From NCBI GenBank assembly GCA_965222935.1, contig CBDCVA010000002.1, positions 1,922,001-1,986,000 on the forward strand: a stretch of 64,000 nt of DNA, given 5' to 3'. Shown piece by piece: positions 16,355 through 24,551 of the stretch. Below the pieces are notes generated by a model, which ran no database searches, was not told the origin of the DNA, and saw only the letters and a program-made list of their open reading frames with translations. This DNA comes from CBDCVA01 sp965222935 [NCBI: Candidatus Latescibacterota bacterium]. Its GTDB lineage: Bacteria > Latescibacterota > CBDCVA01. Numbering within the stretch: position 1 is the first letter of the stretch; every line of letters starts with the position of its first letter. The position numbers and the translations under genes are program-made.

Positions 16355-17599
16355 ATGAGCCCTCTAGACTCTGTACCCATGTGGGAATTGGATGACGCCA
16401 TCGGCGCGGTCACGGAGCGCGTCGAGGCGCTCGGCGCCGAGCGCATCCCCCTCGCCGACGCGCCCGGCCGCGTCCTGCGCGAGGACATCCGGAGCGATAT
16501 GGACATGCCTCCCTTCGATAAGTCGGCCGTGGACGGCTATGCGGTTCGCGCGGTCGATCTGGCGGGGGCCTCGGAAGATCATCCGGTCACGCTGCACGAG
16601 TTGGAAGAGCTGCCGGCGGGCCATGAACCTGAGCGCCCGCTGGGACCCGGCAGCGCGTCACGGATCATGACCGGCGCGCCCGTGCCTTCGGGAGCGGACA
16701 GCGTGATCATGGTGGAAAGGACCGCGCTCGGGAACGGTGAAGGCGAGGTGCGCTTCTTCATCGGGGCGAATACGGGGCAGAACATCTGCCTACTGGGCGA
16801 GGACATCCGGAAGGACCAGGTGGTGGTGGAGGCGGGGACGCTGATCAGGCCGCAGGAGATCGGAGTGCTCGCCTCGGTCGGGGCGACCCGTCCGCTGGTG
16901 GGCGGGCGGCCAAGCGTCGCGATCATCGCTACGGGCAACGAGATCGTCTCGCCCGAGATGGCCCCGACGGGTGCGCAGATCCGCAATTCGAACAGCTACT
17001 CGATGGGCGCACAAGCGCGCGCATGCGGCGCTCTGGTCCGTGAAATGGGCATCGTTGACGACACGACATCCGAGCTGGCCTCGGGGATCGCCCTCGGCCT
17101 GGATGCGGACGTTTTGATGCTCTCGGGCGGCGTCTCGGTCGGGGACTACGACCTCGTCAAGGATACCCTGCGCGAGCATGGCGTCGAGATTCTCTTCGAA
17201 CAGGTCAACGTCAAGCCCGGCAGGCCGGCGACCTTCGGCGTGCGCGGCCGGACGCTCGTCTTCGGGCTTCCCGGCAACCCGGTTTCGACCCTGGTGATGT
17301 TCGAGCTGCTCGTCCGTCCCGCGCTTTGGAAGATGCAGGGCCGCGCCCGCTGGGACCGCCACGTGGTGCGGGCCAGGCTCACGGGGGCAGTCCGAAAGCG
17401 CGATGGCCGCCCCTGGTACGCCAACGGCTTCCTGCGTTTCACCGAGGGCGGACCCGAAGTCGATCCTTTTCCGGGTCATGGTTCCGCCGATCTCCAGGCC
17501 ACCACGCGCGCCAACAGCTTCATCGTCTTGCCTTCTGGCGCCACGGAACTTGCGGTCGGAACGGAGGTTCCCGTTCTCCTGCTCGGGGAGGCCTATTGA
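16355..17599 (+). CDS. moeA: Molybdopterin molybdenumtransferase MoeA (metal insertase)
   Basis: 414 residues, normal for MoeA. Landmarks are MPPFDKSAVDGYAVR (about 50-64), IMTGAPVPSGADSVIMVE, the MoCF/MPT-binding region IATGNEIVSP, SGGVSVGDYDLVKDTL, VNVKPGRPATFG and GLPGNPVSTLVMFELLVRP. MoeA inserts the metal into adenylated pterin in the cytoplasm. Next to tupABC and aorABC this copy probably inserts tungsten, although sequence alone cannot prove metal preference. Organisms with both metals often carry two MoeA paralogues. The start lies 1 nt after the tupC stop. Confidence 0.94.
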   Translation: MSPLDSVPMWELDDAIGAVTERVEALGAERIPLADAPGRVLREDIRSDMDMPPFDKSAVDGYAVRAVDLAGASEDHPVTLHELEELPAGHEPERPLGPGSASRIMTGAPVPSGADSVIMVERTALGNGEGEVRFFIGANTGQNICLLGEDIRKDQVVVEAGTLIRPQEIGVLASVGATRPLVGGRPSVAIIATGNEIVSPEMAPTGAQIRNSNSYSMGAQARACGALVREMGIVDDTTSELASGIALGLDADVLMLSGGVSVGDYDLVKDTLREHGVEILFEQVNVKPGRPATFGVRGRTLVFGLPGNPVSTLVMFELLVRPALWKMQGRARWDRHVVRARLTGAVRKRDGRPWYANGFLRFTEGGPEVDPFPGHGSADLQATTRANSFIVLPSGATELAVGTEVPVLLLGEAY

Positions 17600-17776
17600 G
17601 CGGCGGCGGCGTCCCCGAGGCGCCGTGGCCGCGCGAGCCTTTACCATTCGGTCGAGGGCAGCTATTTTGAACCGCAGTGCGCCCCCACGCGCGCTGAGGC
17701 CGCCGCTTACGAGGTCCGGGACGGTCACGCAAGCGGCTGGTTGGGCTTGGGGCGAAACCTCAGATCGGACGGAACC

Positions 17777-18445
17777 ATGTGCACCCTCGAGCGCCCTTGT
17801 CGGCTTCTGACGCTCGCTCTGGCGATGGCGGGCCTCATCGTCCTCCCGGCGGACCCCTCGCGGGCCGGCGAGCGCCAGGAGGCCTCTACGAGCGACCCCG
17901 CCCCCGGTGCGGTCGGGGCCAAGGTGTTGGGGTTCGCGCCCGGCCCGGGCGGCGAAGGCGGCCCGCTGGTGGTCGCGGACCGGGCGGAGGAACAGTTCGT
18001 GCTGATCTTCGTTGGGCGGTGCCAGCGGGATGCCATCGGCATGGCGCTGGCGGAGGTGTCGATGCCGCGACCGATGACGCATCCGCTCCTGGGGTCGGTG
18101 ATACGGCGCCTTGGAGCGAGGCTCGAATGGGTCCGGGTGGACAGCCTGAATGAGAGCACGTATTTCGCCACGCTTGGCCTCATCCAGGGCGACAGCCTGA
18201 TCACCGTGGATGCCCGCCCCAGCGATGCCATCGCTCTGGCCACGAGCATCGGTGCGCCGGTCACCGTCGCGCCCGGCCTCCTGAACGCTGCGGGCATGAC
18301 GCGGGAGGAGCTGCTGGAGGCGTTCAAGCGATGGCGTGAGCGTAAGCCCTATGAGGGGGAGGGCCCCATAAAACCCTCCGCGTCGGAGCCTGGGGGCGGC
18401 AGCGGTCATCGGGATGCTCCGACGGGGCGCTCTCGCGGGTTGTGA
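17777..18445 (+). CDS. Exported bifunctional-nuclease (BFN/DUF151) domain protein
   Basis: 222 residues from the ATG at 17777, with GGACGGAA upstream. Residues 1-30 look like a signal peptide (basic start, LLTLALAMAGLIVL, cleavage near SRAG). The DUF151 domain spans about 80-175, with LIFVGRCQRDAIGMALAE and the family signature ARPSDAIALA. The C-terminal 30 residues are Gly/Ser-rich and disordered. BFN-domain proteins are usually cytoplasmic and about 150-190 residues, so an exported version is unusual. It lies between moeA (177 nt) and moaA (44 nt). A role in cofactor metabolism is not established. Confidence 0.8.
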   Translation: MCTLERPCRLLTLALAMAGLIVLPADPSRAGERQEASTSDPAPGAVGAKVLGFAPGPGGEGGPLVVADRAEEQFVLIFVGRCQRDAIGMALAEVSMPRPMTHPLLGSVIRRLGARLEWVRVDSLNESTYFATLGLIQGDSLITVDARPSDAIALATSIGAPVTVAPGLLNAAGMTREELLEAFKRWRERKPYEGEGPIKPSASEPGGGSGHRDAPTGRSRGL

Positions 18446-18452
18446 CGAACGA

Positions 18453-18480
18453 TTGACACCGGATGCGAGCGCGGTATTTT
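18453..18480 (+). promoter_or_regulatory. Sigma70-type promoter for moaA
   Basis: TTGACA (18453-18458), a 16-nt spacer and TATTTT (18475-18480). The expected transcription start is about 18487, only a few bases before the ATG at 18490. The transcript would be leaderless or nearly so if that start is used. Confidence 0.6.
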
Positions 18481-18489
18481 ACGAGTACC

Positions 18490-19623
18490 ATGGTCAACGC
18501 AAATGATACCCCCCGCAGCCGCCCCGACGGTTCCAACTTCCATCTGATCCATCCCAGGGTGGACCATGACCGCATTCCGCCGGATGCCACCGGTCCCGAC
18601 GGCCGGTTCGATGCCCTGAACCAGACCGAGGACGGCCCCGTCCTGATCGACAGCTTCCGCCGGCGAATCAACAACCTGCGGATCTCCGTGACGGACCGCT
18701 GCAACCTGCGGTGCGTCTACTGCATGCCGGCCGAAGACATGCGCTTTCTGCCGCGCGGCGAACTGCTGAGCTTCGAGGAGATCGAACGCGTCGTGCGGAT
18801 CGTCGCGCGAATGGGCGTGAGCAAGCTGCGATTGACCGGCGGCGAGCCTCTGGTGCGCAGAAACCTCGACGAGCTCGTCCGAAGGCTTTACGATGTGCCG
18901 GGGATCGGGGACATCGGGTTGACCACCAACGGCGTGCTCCTCAAGCAACAGGCGGGGGCGCTGTATGATGCCGGCCTGAGGCGGTTGAACGTGAGCCTGG
19001 ACGCGATCAGCCCGGAGAAGTTCGCGACGCTGACCCGCCGGGAGCAGGTGGAGGCGGTCACCGAAGGGCTCGACGAAGCGCGGCGGATCGGGTTCAAGCC
19101 GATCAAGATCAACAGCGTGGTCATGGCGGGCTTCAACGAGGACGAAATCCTCCCGCTGGCCCGGATGGCCCGCGACTGCGGCTACCAGCTCCGCTTCATC
19201 GAGTTCATGCCGCTGGACGCCGACGGCATCTGGGAGCGGGGGAAGGTCATCAGCGGGGAGGAGATCCGGCGCATCATCGGGGAACGCTGGCCGCTCTCGC
19301 ACGAGAATCGTGCCGGCGCGAGCGAACCCGCGCGCGTCTATCGGTTCGCCGACGGCGAGGGCGACGTCGGGTTCATCAATTCGGTCACCGAGCCCTTCTG
19401 CGGAAGCTGCAACCGCATCCGCCTGACCGCCGAGGGCAAGCTGCGCACCTGCCTCTTCTCGATCGAGGAAACCGAGATCAAGCCGCTCCTGCGCGACGGG
19501 ACCGACGATGGGACGATTGCGCGGACCATCGCTCGCGCCGTCCTGTTCAAGGAAGAGGGACACGGGATCGGTCGCCCCGATTTCGTCAAGCCCGAACGCA
19601 GCATGTCCCAGATCGGGGGCTAG
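18490..19623 (+). CDS. moaA: GTP 3',8-cyclase MoaA (pterin cofactor synthesis)
   Basis: 377 residues. The radical-SAM cluster motif is CNLRCVYC (C71, C75, C78). The second 4Fe-4S cluster, which binds GTP, is FCGSCNRIRLTAEGKLRTC. The C-terminus ends in Gly-Gly (SQIGG), needed for activity in MoaA. The enzyme performs the first step of molybdopterin synthesis with MoaC, which is not in the window. The N-terminus has about 50 extra residues before the usual start (LIDSFRRRINNLRIS). Either the ATG at 18490 is right and the protein is extended, or translation begins later from a non-ATG codon. A 3' copy of this gene lies at 22821. Confidence 0.93.
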   Translation: MVNANDTPRSRPDGSNFHLIHPRVDHDRIPPDATGPDGRFDALNQTEDGPVLIDSFRRRINNLRISVTDRCNLRCVYCMPAEDMRFLPRGELLSFEEIERVVRIVARMGVSKLRLTGGEPLVRRNLDELVRRLYDVPGIGDIGLTTNGVLLKQQAGALYDAGLRRLNVSLDAISPEKFATLTRREQVEAVTEGLDEARRIGFKPIKINSVVMAGFNEDEILPLARMARDCGYQLRFIEFMPLDADGIWERGKVISGEEIRRIIGERWPLSHENRAGASEPARVYRFADGEGDVGFINSVTEPFCGSCNRIRLTAEGKLRTCLFSIEETEIKPLLRDGTDDGTIARTIARAVLFKEEGHGIGRPDFVKPERSMSQIGG

Positions 19624-19639
19624 ACCCCACCCCCTGAAG

Positions 19640-19800
19640 AAACCCCACCCCCGACCCCTCCCCGCATGCAGGGAGGGGGGAAGAGCAGAGCAAAGAGCAG
19701 GGAGACGAGCCGTAACCTCCCACCCCGCGAGCAGGGAGGGGCGAAGATCGGGGGACGAGGCCATGCTCCTCAAGACCCCCCTCGCAAGCAGGGAGGGACG
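19640..19800 (+). repeat. Dispersed GC-rich palindromic repeat, copy 2 (compound)
   Basis: Begins 16 nt after moaA. It has the same elements as the copy at 4072: AACCCCACCCCCG, a CCCCTCCCCGCATGCAGGGAGGGG palindrome, then AAGATCGGGGGACGAGGCC, then CCTCAAGACCCCCC and another GGGAGGG stem. One additional palindrome is inserted (near 19720-19743). Confidence 0.75.
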
Positions 19801-19904
19801 AAGCTCACCGGAGTTTCCGAACCCGTTCACGCCAGCCATCGTGGCGCGTAAGATACCCAAGCCGCCGCCCGGAGTCAGTGCTAGACCCTTGACACCTCGG
19901 TCCA

Positions 19905-19950
19905 GAGCACCCCACCCCCCACCCCTCCCCGCAAGCAGGGAGGGGCGATG
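19905..19950 (+). repeat. Dispersed palindromic repeat, copy 3 (short)
   Basis: Only the CACCCCCCACCCC lead and one CCCCTCCCCGC / GCAGGGAGGGG stem are present. The whole 19624-20171 stretch contains repeats but no gene I can support. Between the repeats and the DUF4136 gene there is no clear promoter. Confidence 0.65.
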
Positions 19951-20171
19951 CTCACCTTCTCATTATCGAGGTGCTGACGTTGCGGGCTTGAGCGGCGCCT
20001 CAGGCGGGCCACGGACTTCTCTGACAGGGCCGTAGGTCTCGATCCCCGCCTCTGGCATATATCTATCGGCACCGCGAGACGGAACCTGGGCTCCCGTCGT
20101 CTATAGAGAACAGGATGGCAGGGCGGCACGGTGGCACCCGACTGAGACGAAGCGCCTCGGGAGGAACCCCC

Positions 20172-20690
20172 ATGAAGACATCAAGCCTGATCGTCTGTAT
20201 CGTTCTGGGTCTGAGCGCCAGTTGCGCACGAATGACCGTGCACACTGACTACGACCCGGACGTGGACTTTCCCAAGTACAGGTCTTTCAACTGGATGCCG
20301 AGGATAGAAGAGAGGGAAGAGAGCGCCCCCGTGCTCACCGAGCCCTTCCTGGAGAAGCGGATCAAGAAAGCCATCTTAGAGAGTATGGCGGCCAAGGGCT
20401 ACGAGAAAAAGACGGGCGTGCCGGACTTCCTCATTGCGTTCCACATCAACTACAAGAAGAAGACCGAAGTCAACGTCCACGGTCACGGCTACTGGGGTCG
20501 TAGGCCCGTGGACGTATACCGCTACAAAGAGGGCACGCTGATTCTGGACTTCGTGGACCCGAAGACGAACCAACTGATCTGGCGGGGATGGAGCATCTCG
20601 GCCATAGATGCCGCCAGCAGTCCGCGAGAGGAACAGCGAAACATCAACAAGGCGGTCAAGGAGATACTCGGGCGATTTCCGCCCTATTGA
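20172..20690 (+). CDS. DUF4136-type lipoprotein
   Basis: 172 residues from the ATG at 20172, with GGGAGGAAC as ribosome binding site. A lipoprotein signal (MKTSSLIVCIVLGLSASC, Cys at 18) is followed by a domain typical of DUF4136. Its features are TDYDPDVDFPKYRSFNW near the N-terminus, a helix of charged residues in the middle (LEKRIKKAILESMAAKGY) and LILDFVDPKTNQLIWRGW near the end. The function of this family is unknown; members sit in the outer or inner membrane as lipoproteins. The next gene starts 19 nt later, so the two form an operon. Confidence 0.82.
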   Translation: MKTSSLIVCIVLGLSASCARMTVHTDYDPDVDFPKYRSFNWMPRIEEREESAPVLTEPFLEKRIKKAILESMAAKGYEKKTGVPDFLIAFHINYKKKTEVNVHGHGYWGRRPVDVYRYKEGTLILDFVDPKTNQLIWRGWSISAIDAASSPREEQRNINKAVKEILGRFPPY

Positions 20691-20709
20691 TCGCCGGGAG
20701 GAGCGTGAG

Positions 20710-21783
20710 ATGAACGCCAAGACTCTGTGGACGAGCTGCTTAACCGCCGCCGCATTCCTCGGGCTGGGCGGCGTCGCCCTAGGCCAACTGGAGGCCCTTG
20801 AGAAAAGACTGGATGAGGGTCCAGGGGGCATCAAAGCGATCGCCCTGTACCCCGAACCGATCCGCAGTGCGATCCTGGAAGCGTCTCTGCATCCGGAGCT
20901 CGTCGTGAAGGCCGCAGTGCTGCAAGCTGAATCGAGCGAAACGTTCAGCGCACTGCTGGCTGACTACCCGCAGGAAGCTCAGGAAGCCATCTGGGACCTG
21001 GTCCGATTTTCCGGCCTCGTGGAGAAGCTGGTCGAAGGGGATATCAAGACCAAGGTCCAGATCCGGCGAATCCTGGAGAGCTACCCAGAGGAGATTCACA
21101 AGACGGCGATGGAGTACGGGAGGAAGGAGTACGATCTTCTGGTAGAGATCAGAGATCTCAATCGCTCCACGGAAGAAGCCTTCGAGGCCCTGCTCCAGGG
21201 CTACCCGGAGCGGGCACAGATCAGCTTCAGAGAGCTGAGCCGCCACCCCGAGGTGATGACCATTCTGAGCGAGGACTTGAGCCTCACCGTGCTCCTCGGA
21301 GACGCTTACAGAAGAGACCCGGAGGGGGTCAAAAAGCGCGCCGCGGAACTGAACCTGGAGGTGGCCGCGGAATACGCGCAAAGCGCGACCCAGTCGGGCG
21401 AAGAACTCGGCGAGAACCCGGAGGCGCCACAGGGCCTCGAAAAGGCGGCCAAGACCTACGCCGAGCGCTACGGCTATGATGCGAGCAAGCTCGAGGCCCC
21501 CGAAACTGGATCCGACGTGAAGATCAACTACTACAACGACCCGTACCCGTACTGGTACGGCTACCCTCACTGGTATCGGTCACCGTACTGGCACGGGTCC
21601 CTAAACTGGTATATCACACCCAGGACGTACGGGTCAGCTACCGTCGTGTACCACCCAAGCCGATTCCTGCGCCGCTCCTTCACGCCCGTCTACCATCACG
21701 TGAAAAGCTGGCACCGAAAGCGGGCGGCAAGGTCCATGCCCAGAGCGCGAGCCGCCAGGTCCAGACGCGGTCGGAGACACTAG
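20710..21783 (+). CDS. Secreted helical protein with Tyr/Trp/Pro-rich segment, unknown
   Basis: 357 residues from the ATG at 20710, with GGGAGGAGCG upstream. A Sec signal ends about GVALG. Residues 25-260 are mostly helical with repeated short units ending in tyrosine-proline (ALYPEP, ADYPQE, ESYPEE, QGYPER), suggesting a degenerate helical repeat. The opening IKAIALYPEPIRSAIL is faintly like DUF3300. Near residue 277 comes an unusual Tyr/Trp/Pro/His-rich stretch (YNDPYPYWYGYPHWY), then a very basic Arg-rich tail. It follows the DUF4136 lipoprotein and is probably co-expressed; role unknown. Confidence 0.75.
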   Translation: MNAKTLWTSCLTAAAFLGLGGVALGQLEALEKRLDEGPGGIKAIALYPEPIRSAILEASLHPELVVKAAVLQAESSETFSALLADYPQEAQEAIWDLVRFSGLVEKLVEGDIKTKVQIRRILESYPEEIHKTAMEYGRKEYDLLVEIRDLNRSTEEAFEALLQGYPERAQISFRELSRHPEVMTILSEDLSLTVLLGDAYRRDPEGVKKRAAELNLEVAAEYAQSATQSGEELGENPEAPQGLEKAAKTYAERYGYDASKLEAPETGSDVKINYYNDPYPYWYGYPHWYRSPYWHGSLNWYITPRTYGSATVVYHPSRFLRRSFTPVYHHVKSWHRKRAARSMPRARAARSRRGRRH

Positions 21784-21909
21784 GGCGCGGAGGATGTGGG
21801 AGAGGTCCCGGCGCATCGAAGCCATCGGCTACGAAGAGCGAACTCATCACTTCGCACTACACCGGCTTTGATGTCGTACTGCTCGACCTCTCCGGGAAAG
21901 GGTCTTTCG

Positions 21910-22785
21910 ATGAAACGCACATGGGTTCGCTTCGCCACTCCCTCAGGCCTTCTGGCATGCTCTCTCATCATGTTGGCGGGGTGTGGCGAAACCAAGCTGG
22001 ACAGCCTATGGCGCGATCGCGAGATCGTCATCGACGGCGCCGATGCCGATTGGCAGGACCTCATGACTTACATCGAAAAGGCCGACGCCGCCGTGGGCTT
22101 CCTCAACGACGAGCGGTATCTCTACTTGAACCTGACCTCGACAGATCGCACCGTGCAGACCCAGGTCATCACCCGCGGCTTCATCGTGTGGTTCGACCCC
22201 AAGGGCGGTAAGGACAAGACGTTCGGAATCCGCTTTCCCTTGGGTGTACAAGGCATGGATATCGACAGGATAGGAAGGGGGCGTAGACCGCAGGGAGCGG
22301 GTGGAGGCGCCTTCGGAAGAGGGCACATGACCGCTTTCGAAGCATTGGAGGACAGGTTTGAAGACACTCTCTCCGGGGCCAAAGTTGAAATCCTCCGCCC
22401 CGGAGAAGACGTGCGTCGCCGCCTGGACGCCTCCGAAGCTGCGGGAATCGGTCTCAAAATGGCCTATTCGAAAGGTCGGCTCGTCTATGAGATCAAGGTT
22501 TCCCTTGCACACGCTCCATACGACACTTATGCCATCGGCGCCGGTGCGAACGCGAGGATTGGCATCGGGTTCGAGACGCCTGAGATTGATAGGGATGCGA
22601 TCAGAGAGCGGATGGCCGGCCGGCGCCCGGGCGGCATGAGGCCCGGCGGCGGCAGGTTTCCCGGTGGCGTCAGGAAGTTCCCTGGTGGAGGCGGCAGGAT
22701 GGGGGGTGGCAGATTCGGCGCCGAGAGACCCGAGCCCTTCCAACTGTGGTTGAGGGTGCACCTGGCTTCCGGGGAGACCCTCTAG
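21910..22785 (+). CDS. Lipoprotein with sugar-binding-like domain and Gly/Arg-rich tail
   Basis: 291 residues from the ATG at 21910, with GGGAAAGGG upstream. Lipobox LAGC lies at about residue 25. The following region (IVIDGADADWQDL, then DERYLYLNLTSTDRTVQTQV, then FIVWFDPKGGKDKTFGIRFP) resembles the beta-sandwich found in CBM9/DOMON-type proteins. This is a weak resemblance. Residues about 240-275 are a GGRFPGG/GGGRMGG low-complexity stretch. Function unknown. It is probably exposed at the cell surface or in the periplasm. Confidence 0.7.
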   Translation: MKRTWVRFATPSGLLACSLIMLAGCGETKLDSLWRDREIVIDGADADWQDLMTYIEKADAAVGFLNDERYLYLNLTSTDRTVQTQVITRGFIVWFDPKGGKDKTFGIRFPLGVQGMDIDRIGRGRRPQGAGGGAFGRGHMTAFEALEDRFEDTLSGAKVEILRPGEDVRRRLDASEAAGIGLKMAYSKGRLVYEIKVSLAHAPYDTYAIGAGANARIGIGFETPEIDRDAIRERMAGRRPGGMRPGGGRFPGGVRKFPGGGGRMGGGRFGAERPEPFQLWLRVHLASGETL

Positions 22786-22820
22786 CGACCGCCGCGAGCC
22801 ACGACAGGAGCGACGACGAG

Positions 22821-22901
22821 ACCGTCCTGTTCAAGGAAGAGGGGCGCGGGATCGATCGCCCCGATTTCATCAAGCCCGAACGCACCCTGTCCACACCCTA
22901 G
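22821..22901 (+). pseudogene. Remnant of the moaA 3' end
   Basis: Reads TVLFKEEGRGIDRPDFIKPE.. and stops at TAG. The intact moaA ends AVLFKEEGHGIGRPDFVKPE. Over the 69 bases starting at GTC 22824 only six positions differ from moaA 19540 onward. Upstream similarity stops at once. The 3.3-kb block holding three envelope-protein genes therefore lies between moaA and a partial copy of its end. Confidence 0.8.
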
Positions 22902-22985
22902 GGCACCCCAGAAGCTCGCCGGGCTGAGAGCCACATCCTCTCCCAGGGGGTGCGTGGTGACTCACCCGTTGCGCAGGGGCAAGTG

Positions 22986-23014
22986 TTGACAACGTGTTGA
23001 TGACGTAGTACTGA
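22986..23014 (+). promoter_or_regulatory. Putative promoter for the aldo/keto reductase gene
   Basis: TTGACA (22986-22991), a 17-nt spacer and TACTGA (23009-23014), about 75 nt before the start codon. The -10 box is only a partial match. Confidence 0.4.
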
Positions 23015-23090
23015 CAGAGCCGTCGGCGCACCGTATCTTGTATGTGAATCAGATCCCGATCATCGGTGGCCCCTGGGGGAGACGGCGGCG

Positions 23091-23945
23091 ATGGAAGAGC
23101 GCGCTTACGGCGACATGGGCGAAAGGCTCTCGATGGTGGGCTTCGGTGGGATCGTGGTCATGGACGAAGAGCCGTCGTCGTCGGAGCGTCTGGTGGGCCA
23201 GGCCGTGGACCGGGGGATCAACTATTTTGACGTCGCGCCAGCCTACGGCAACGCCGAGGAGCGGCTGGGTCCGGCGCTGGGGCCGTACCGTCAATCGGTC
23301 TTTCTGGCGTGCAAGACGAGCGACCGCACGAAGGAGGGGGCGGCGCGTGAGCTTCGCCGGTCGCTCGGACGCCTTCGCACGGACCATGTCGATCTGTATC
23401 AGTTCCACGGGGTGAGGACGCTCGAAGATGTCGACCGGATCACGGGGCCGGGCGGCGCTCTGGAAGCTTTCGTCGAGGCCCGAGAGCAGGGGCTGGTGCG
23501 CTACGTGGGGTTTTCCGCGCATTCCGAGGAGGCGGCGCTGGTGATGTTGGATCGCTTCGGCTTCGACAGCATCCTGTTCCCGTTCAACTGGGCCTCTTGG
23601 CATCGCGGGGGTTTCGGTCCCAGGGTGTTGGAGAAAGCCCAGGAGAAGGGCACCGCGCGGCTGGCGCTCAAGGCGCTGGCCAGGCGGAAGTGGAACGAGG
23701 GCGAGGAGCGGAAGTGGTCCAAATGCTGGTACGCTCCCGCCGAAACGCCCGACGAAGCCTCTTTGGCTCTGCGGTTCACGCTATCGAAGCCGATCACCTC
23801 GGCCATCGGTCCCGGCCATGCCGAACTTCTCTGGTGGGCTGCGGACGCCGCCGACCGGTTCGAGCCCCTCGGGGAAGATGAGGCCGCGCATCTCGCGGAC
23901 CAAAGCGAGGGCCTGAACCCCATCTTCGGGCGGAACGGGGCCTGA
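23091..23945 (+). CDS. Aldo/keto reductase
   Basis: 284 residues in the (beta/alpha)8 NADPH-dependent aldo/keto reductase fold. The catalytic tetrad can be placed: Asp and Tyr in NYFDVAPAYGNAEERLG, Lys in FLACKTSDRT and His in DLYQFHGV. The C-terminal cofactor region is shortened (KPITSAIGPGHAELLWWA). GGGGGAGA precedes the ATG. Substrate unknown; similar enzymes are often linked to sugar or uronate metabolism. DUF4149 follows after 14 nt. Confidence 0.88.
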   Translation: MEERAYGDMGERLSMVGFGGIVVMDEEPSSSERLVGQAVDRGINYFDVAPAYGNAEERLGPALGPYRQSVFLACKTSDRTKEGAARELRRSLGRLRTDHVDLYQFHGVRTLEDVDRITGPGGALEAFVEAREQGLVRYVGFSAHSEEAALVMLDRFGFDSILFPFNWASWHRGGFGPRVLEKAQEKGTARLALKALARRKWNEGEERKWSKCWYAPAETPDEASLALRFTLSKPITSAIGPGHAELLWWAADAADRFEPLGEDEAAHLADQSEGLNPIFGRNGA

Positions 23946-23959
23946 GGAGCCGCCGGACG

Positions 23960-24436
23960 ATGCTCGTCGCCCTAGAGACCCTGTCGGCCATCGCGCTGGC
24001 GCTCTGGACCGGCGGGATCGCCTTCCTTTCTTTCGGCACTGCACCCGTGGCCTTTCGGGTGCTGGATTCGCCCCAGACCGCCGGGAAGGTCGTAGGCGAG
24101 GCGCTCCATAGGCTCAACCGCATCGAGATCGTCTGCGCTCTCGTCCTGGTCATCGCCTTGGGGCTTGAATTCGCGCTCGTGGGCGTCCGCTCGAACGTTC
24201 ACGTCATCCGCGCCGTTGTGGTCGTCGTGATGATGCTTTTGATGCTGACTTACACGTACTGGGTCAGCCCTCAGTTGGTGGACTTACGCGAGCGGGGCAC
24301 CGAGGGGGATGAAGGGCTCAAGAGCCAGTTCGATGCGCTTCACAAGCTGTACGTGCGCATGATGGCCCTCAACCTGCTGTTGGGGCTGGGAGCCATCTTC
24401 CTGTCCGTCTACCTGCGCACTTCGAGCGGCTCATGA
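23960..24436 (+). CDS. DUF4149-type integral membrane protein
   Basis: 158 residues with four predicted membrane segments: ALETLSAIALALWTGGIAF, IEIVCALVLVIALGLEFAL, VIRAVVVVVMMLLMLTY and MALNLLLGLGAIFLSVYL. A cytoplasmic helix (LHKLYVRMM) precedes the last one. The pattern, with an APVAF motif in the first loop, fits the DUF4149/TMEM205-like family of unknown function. Start ATG with GAGGAG upstream. Confidence 0.78.
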   Translation: MLVALETLSAIALALWTGGIAFLSFGTAPVAFRVLDSPQTAGKVVGEALHRLNRIEIVCALVLVIALGLEFALVGVRSNVHVIRAVVVVVMMLLMLTYTYWVSPQLVDLRERGTEGDEGLKSQFDALHKLYVRMMALNLLLGLGAIFLSVYLRTSSGS

Positions 24437-24551
24437 CGGGCGTCGAGAGACGTTCGATGGCCCTGAGCGGCCAAACGCCGGCGGCGTAAGAGGTCGGCGG
24501 CTCGGGACTTCTCCGGCCGCGATGGCTTTTCGTCGGGGAGTTGGCGCGATC

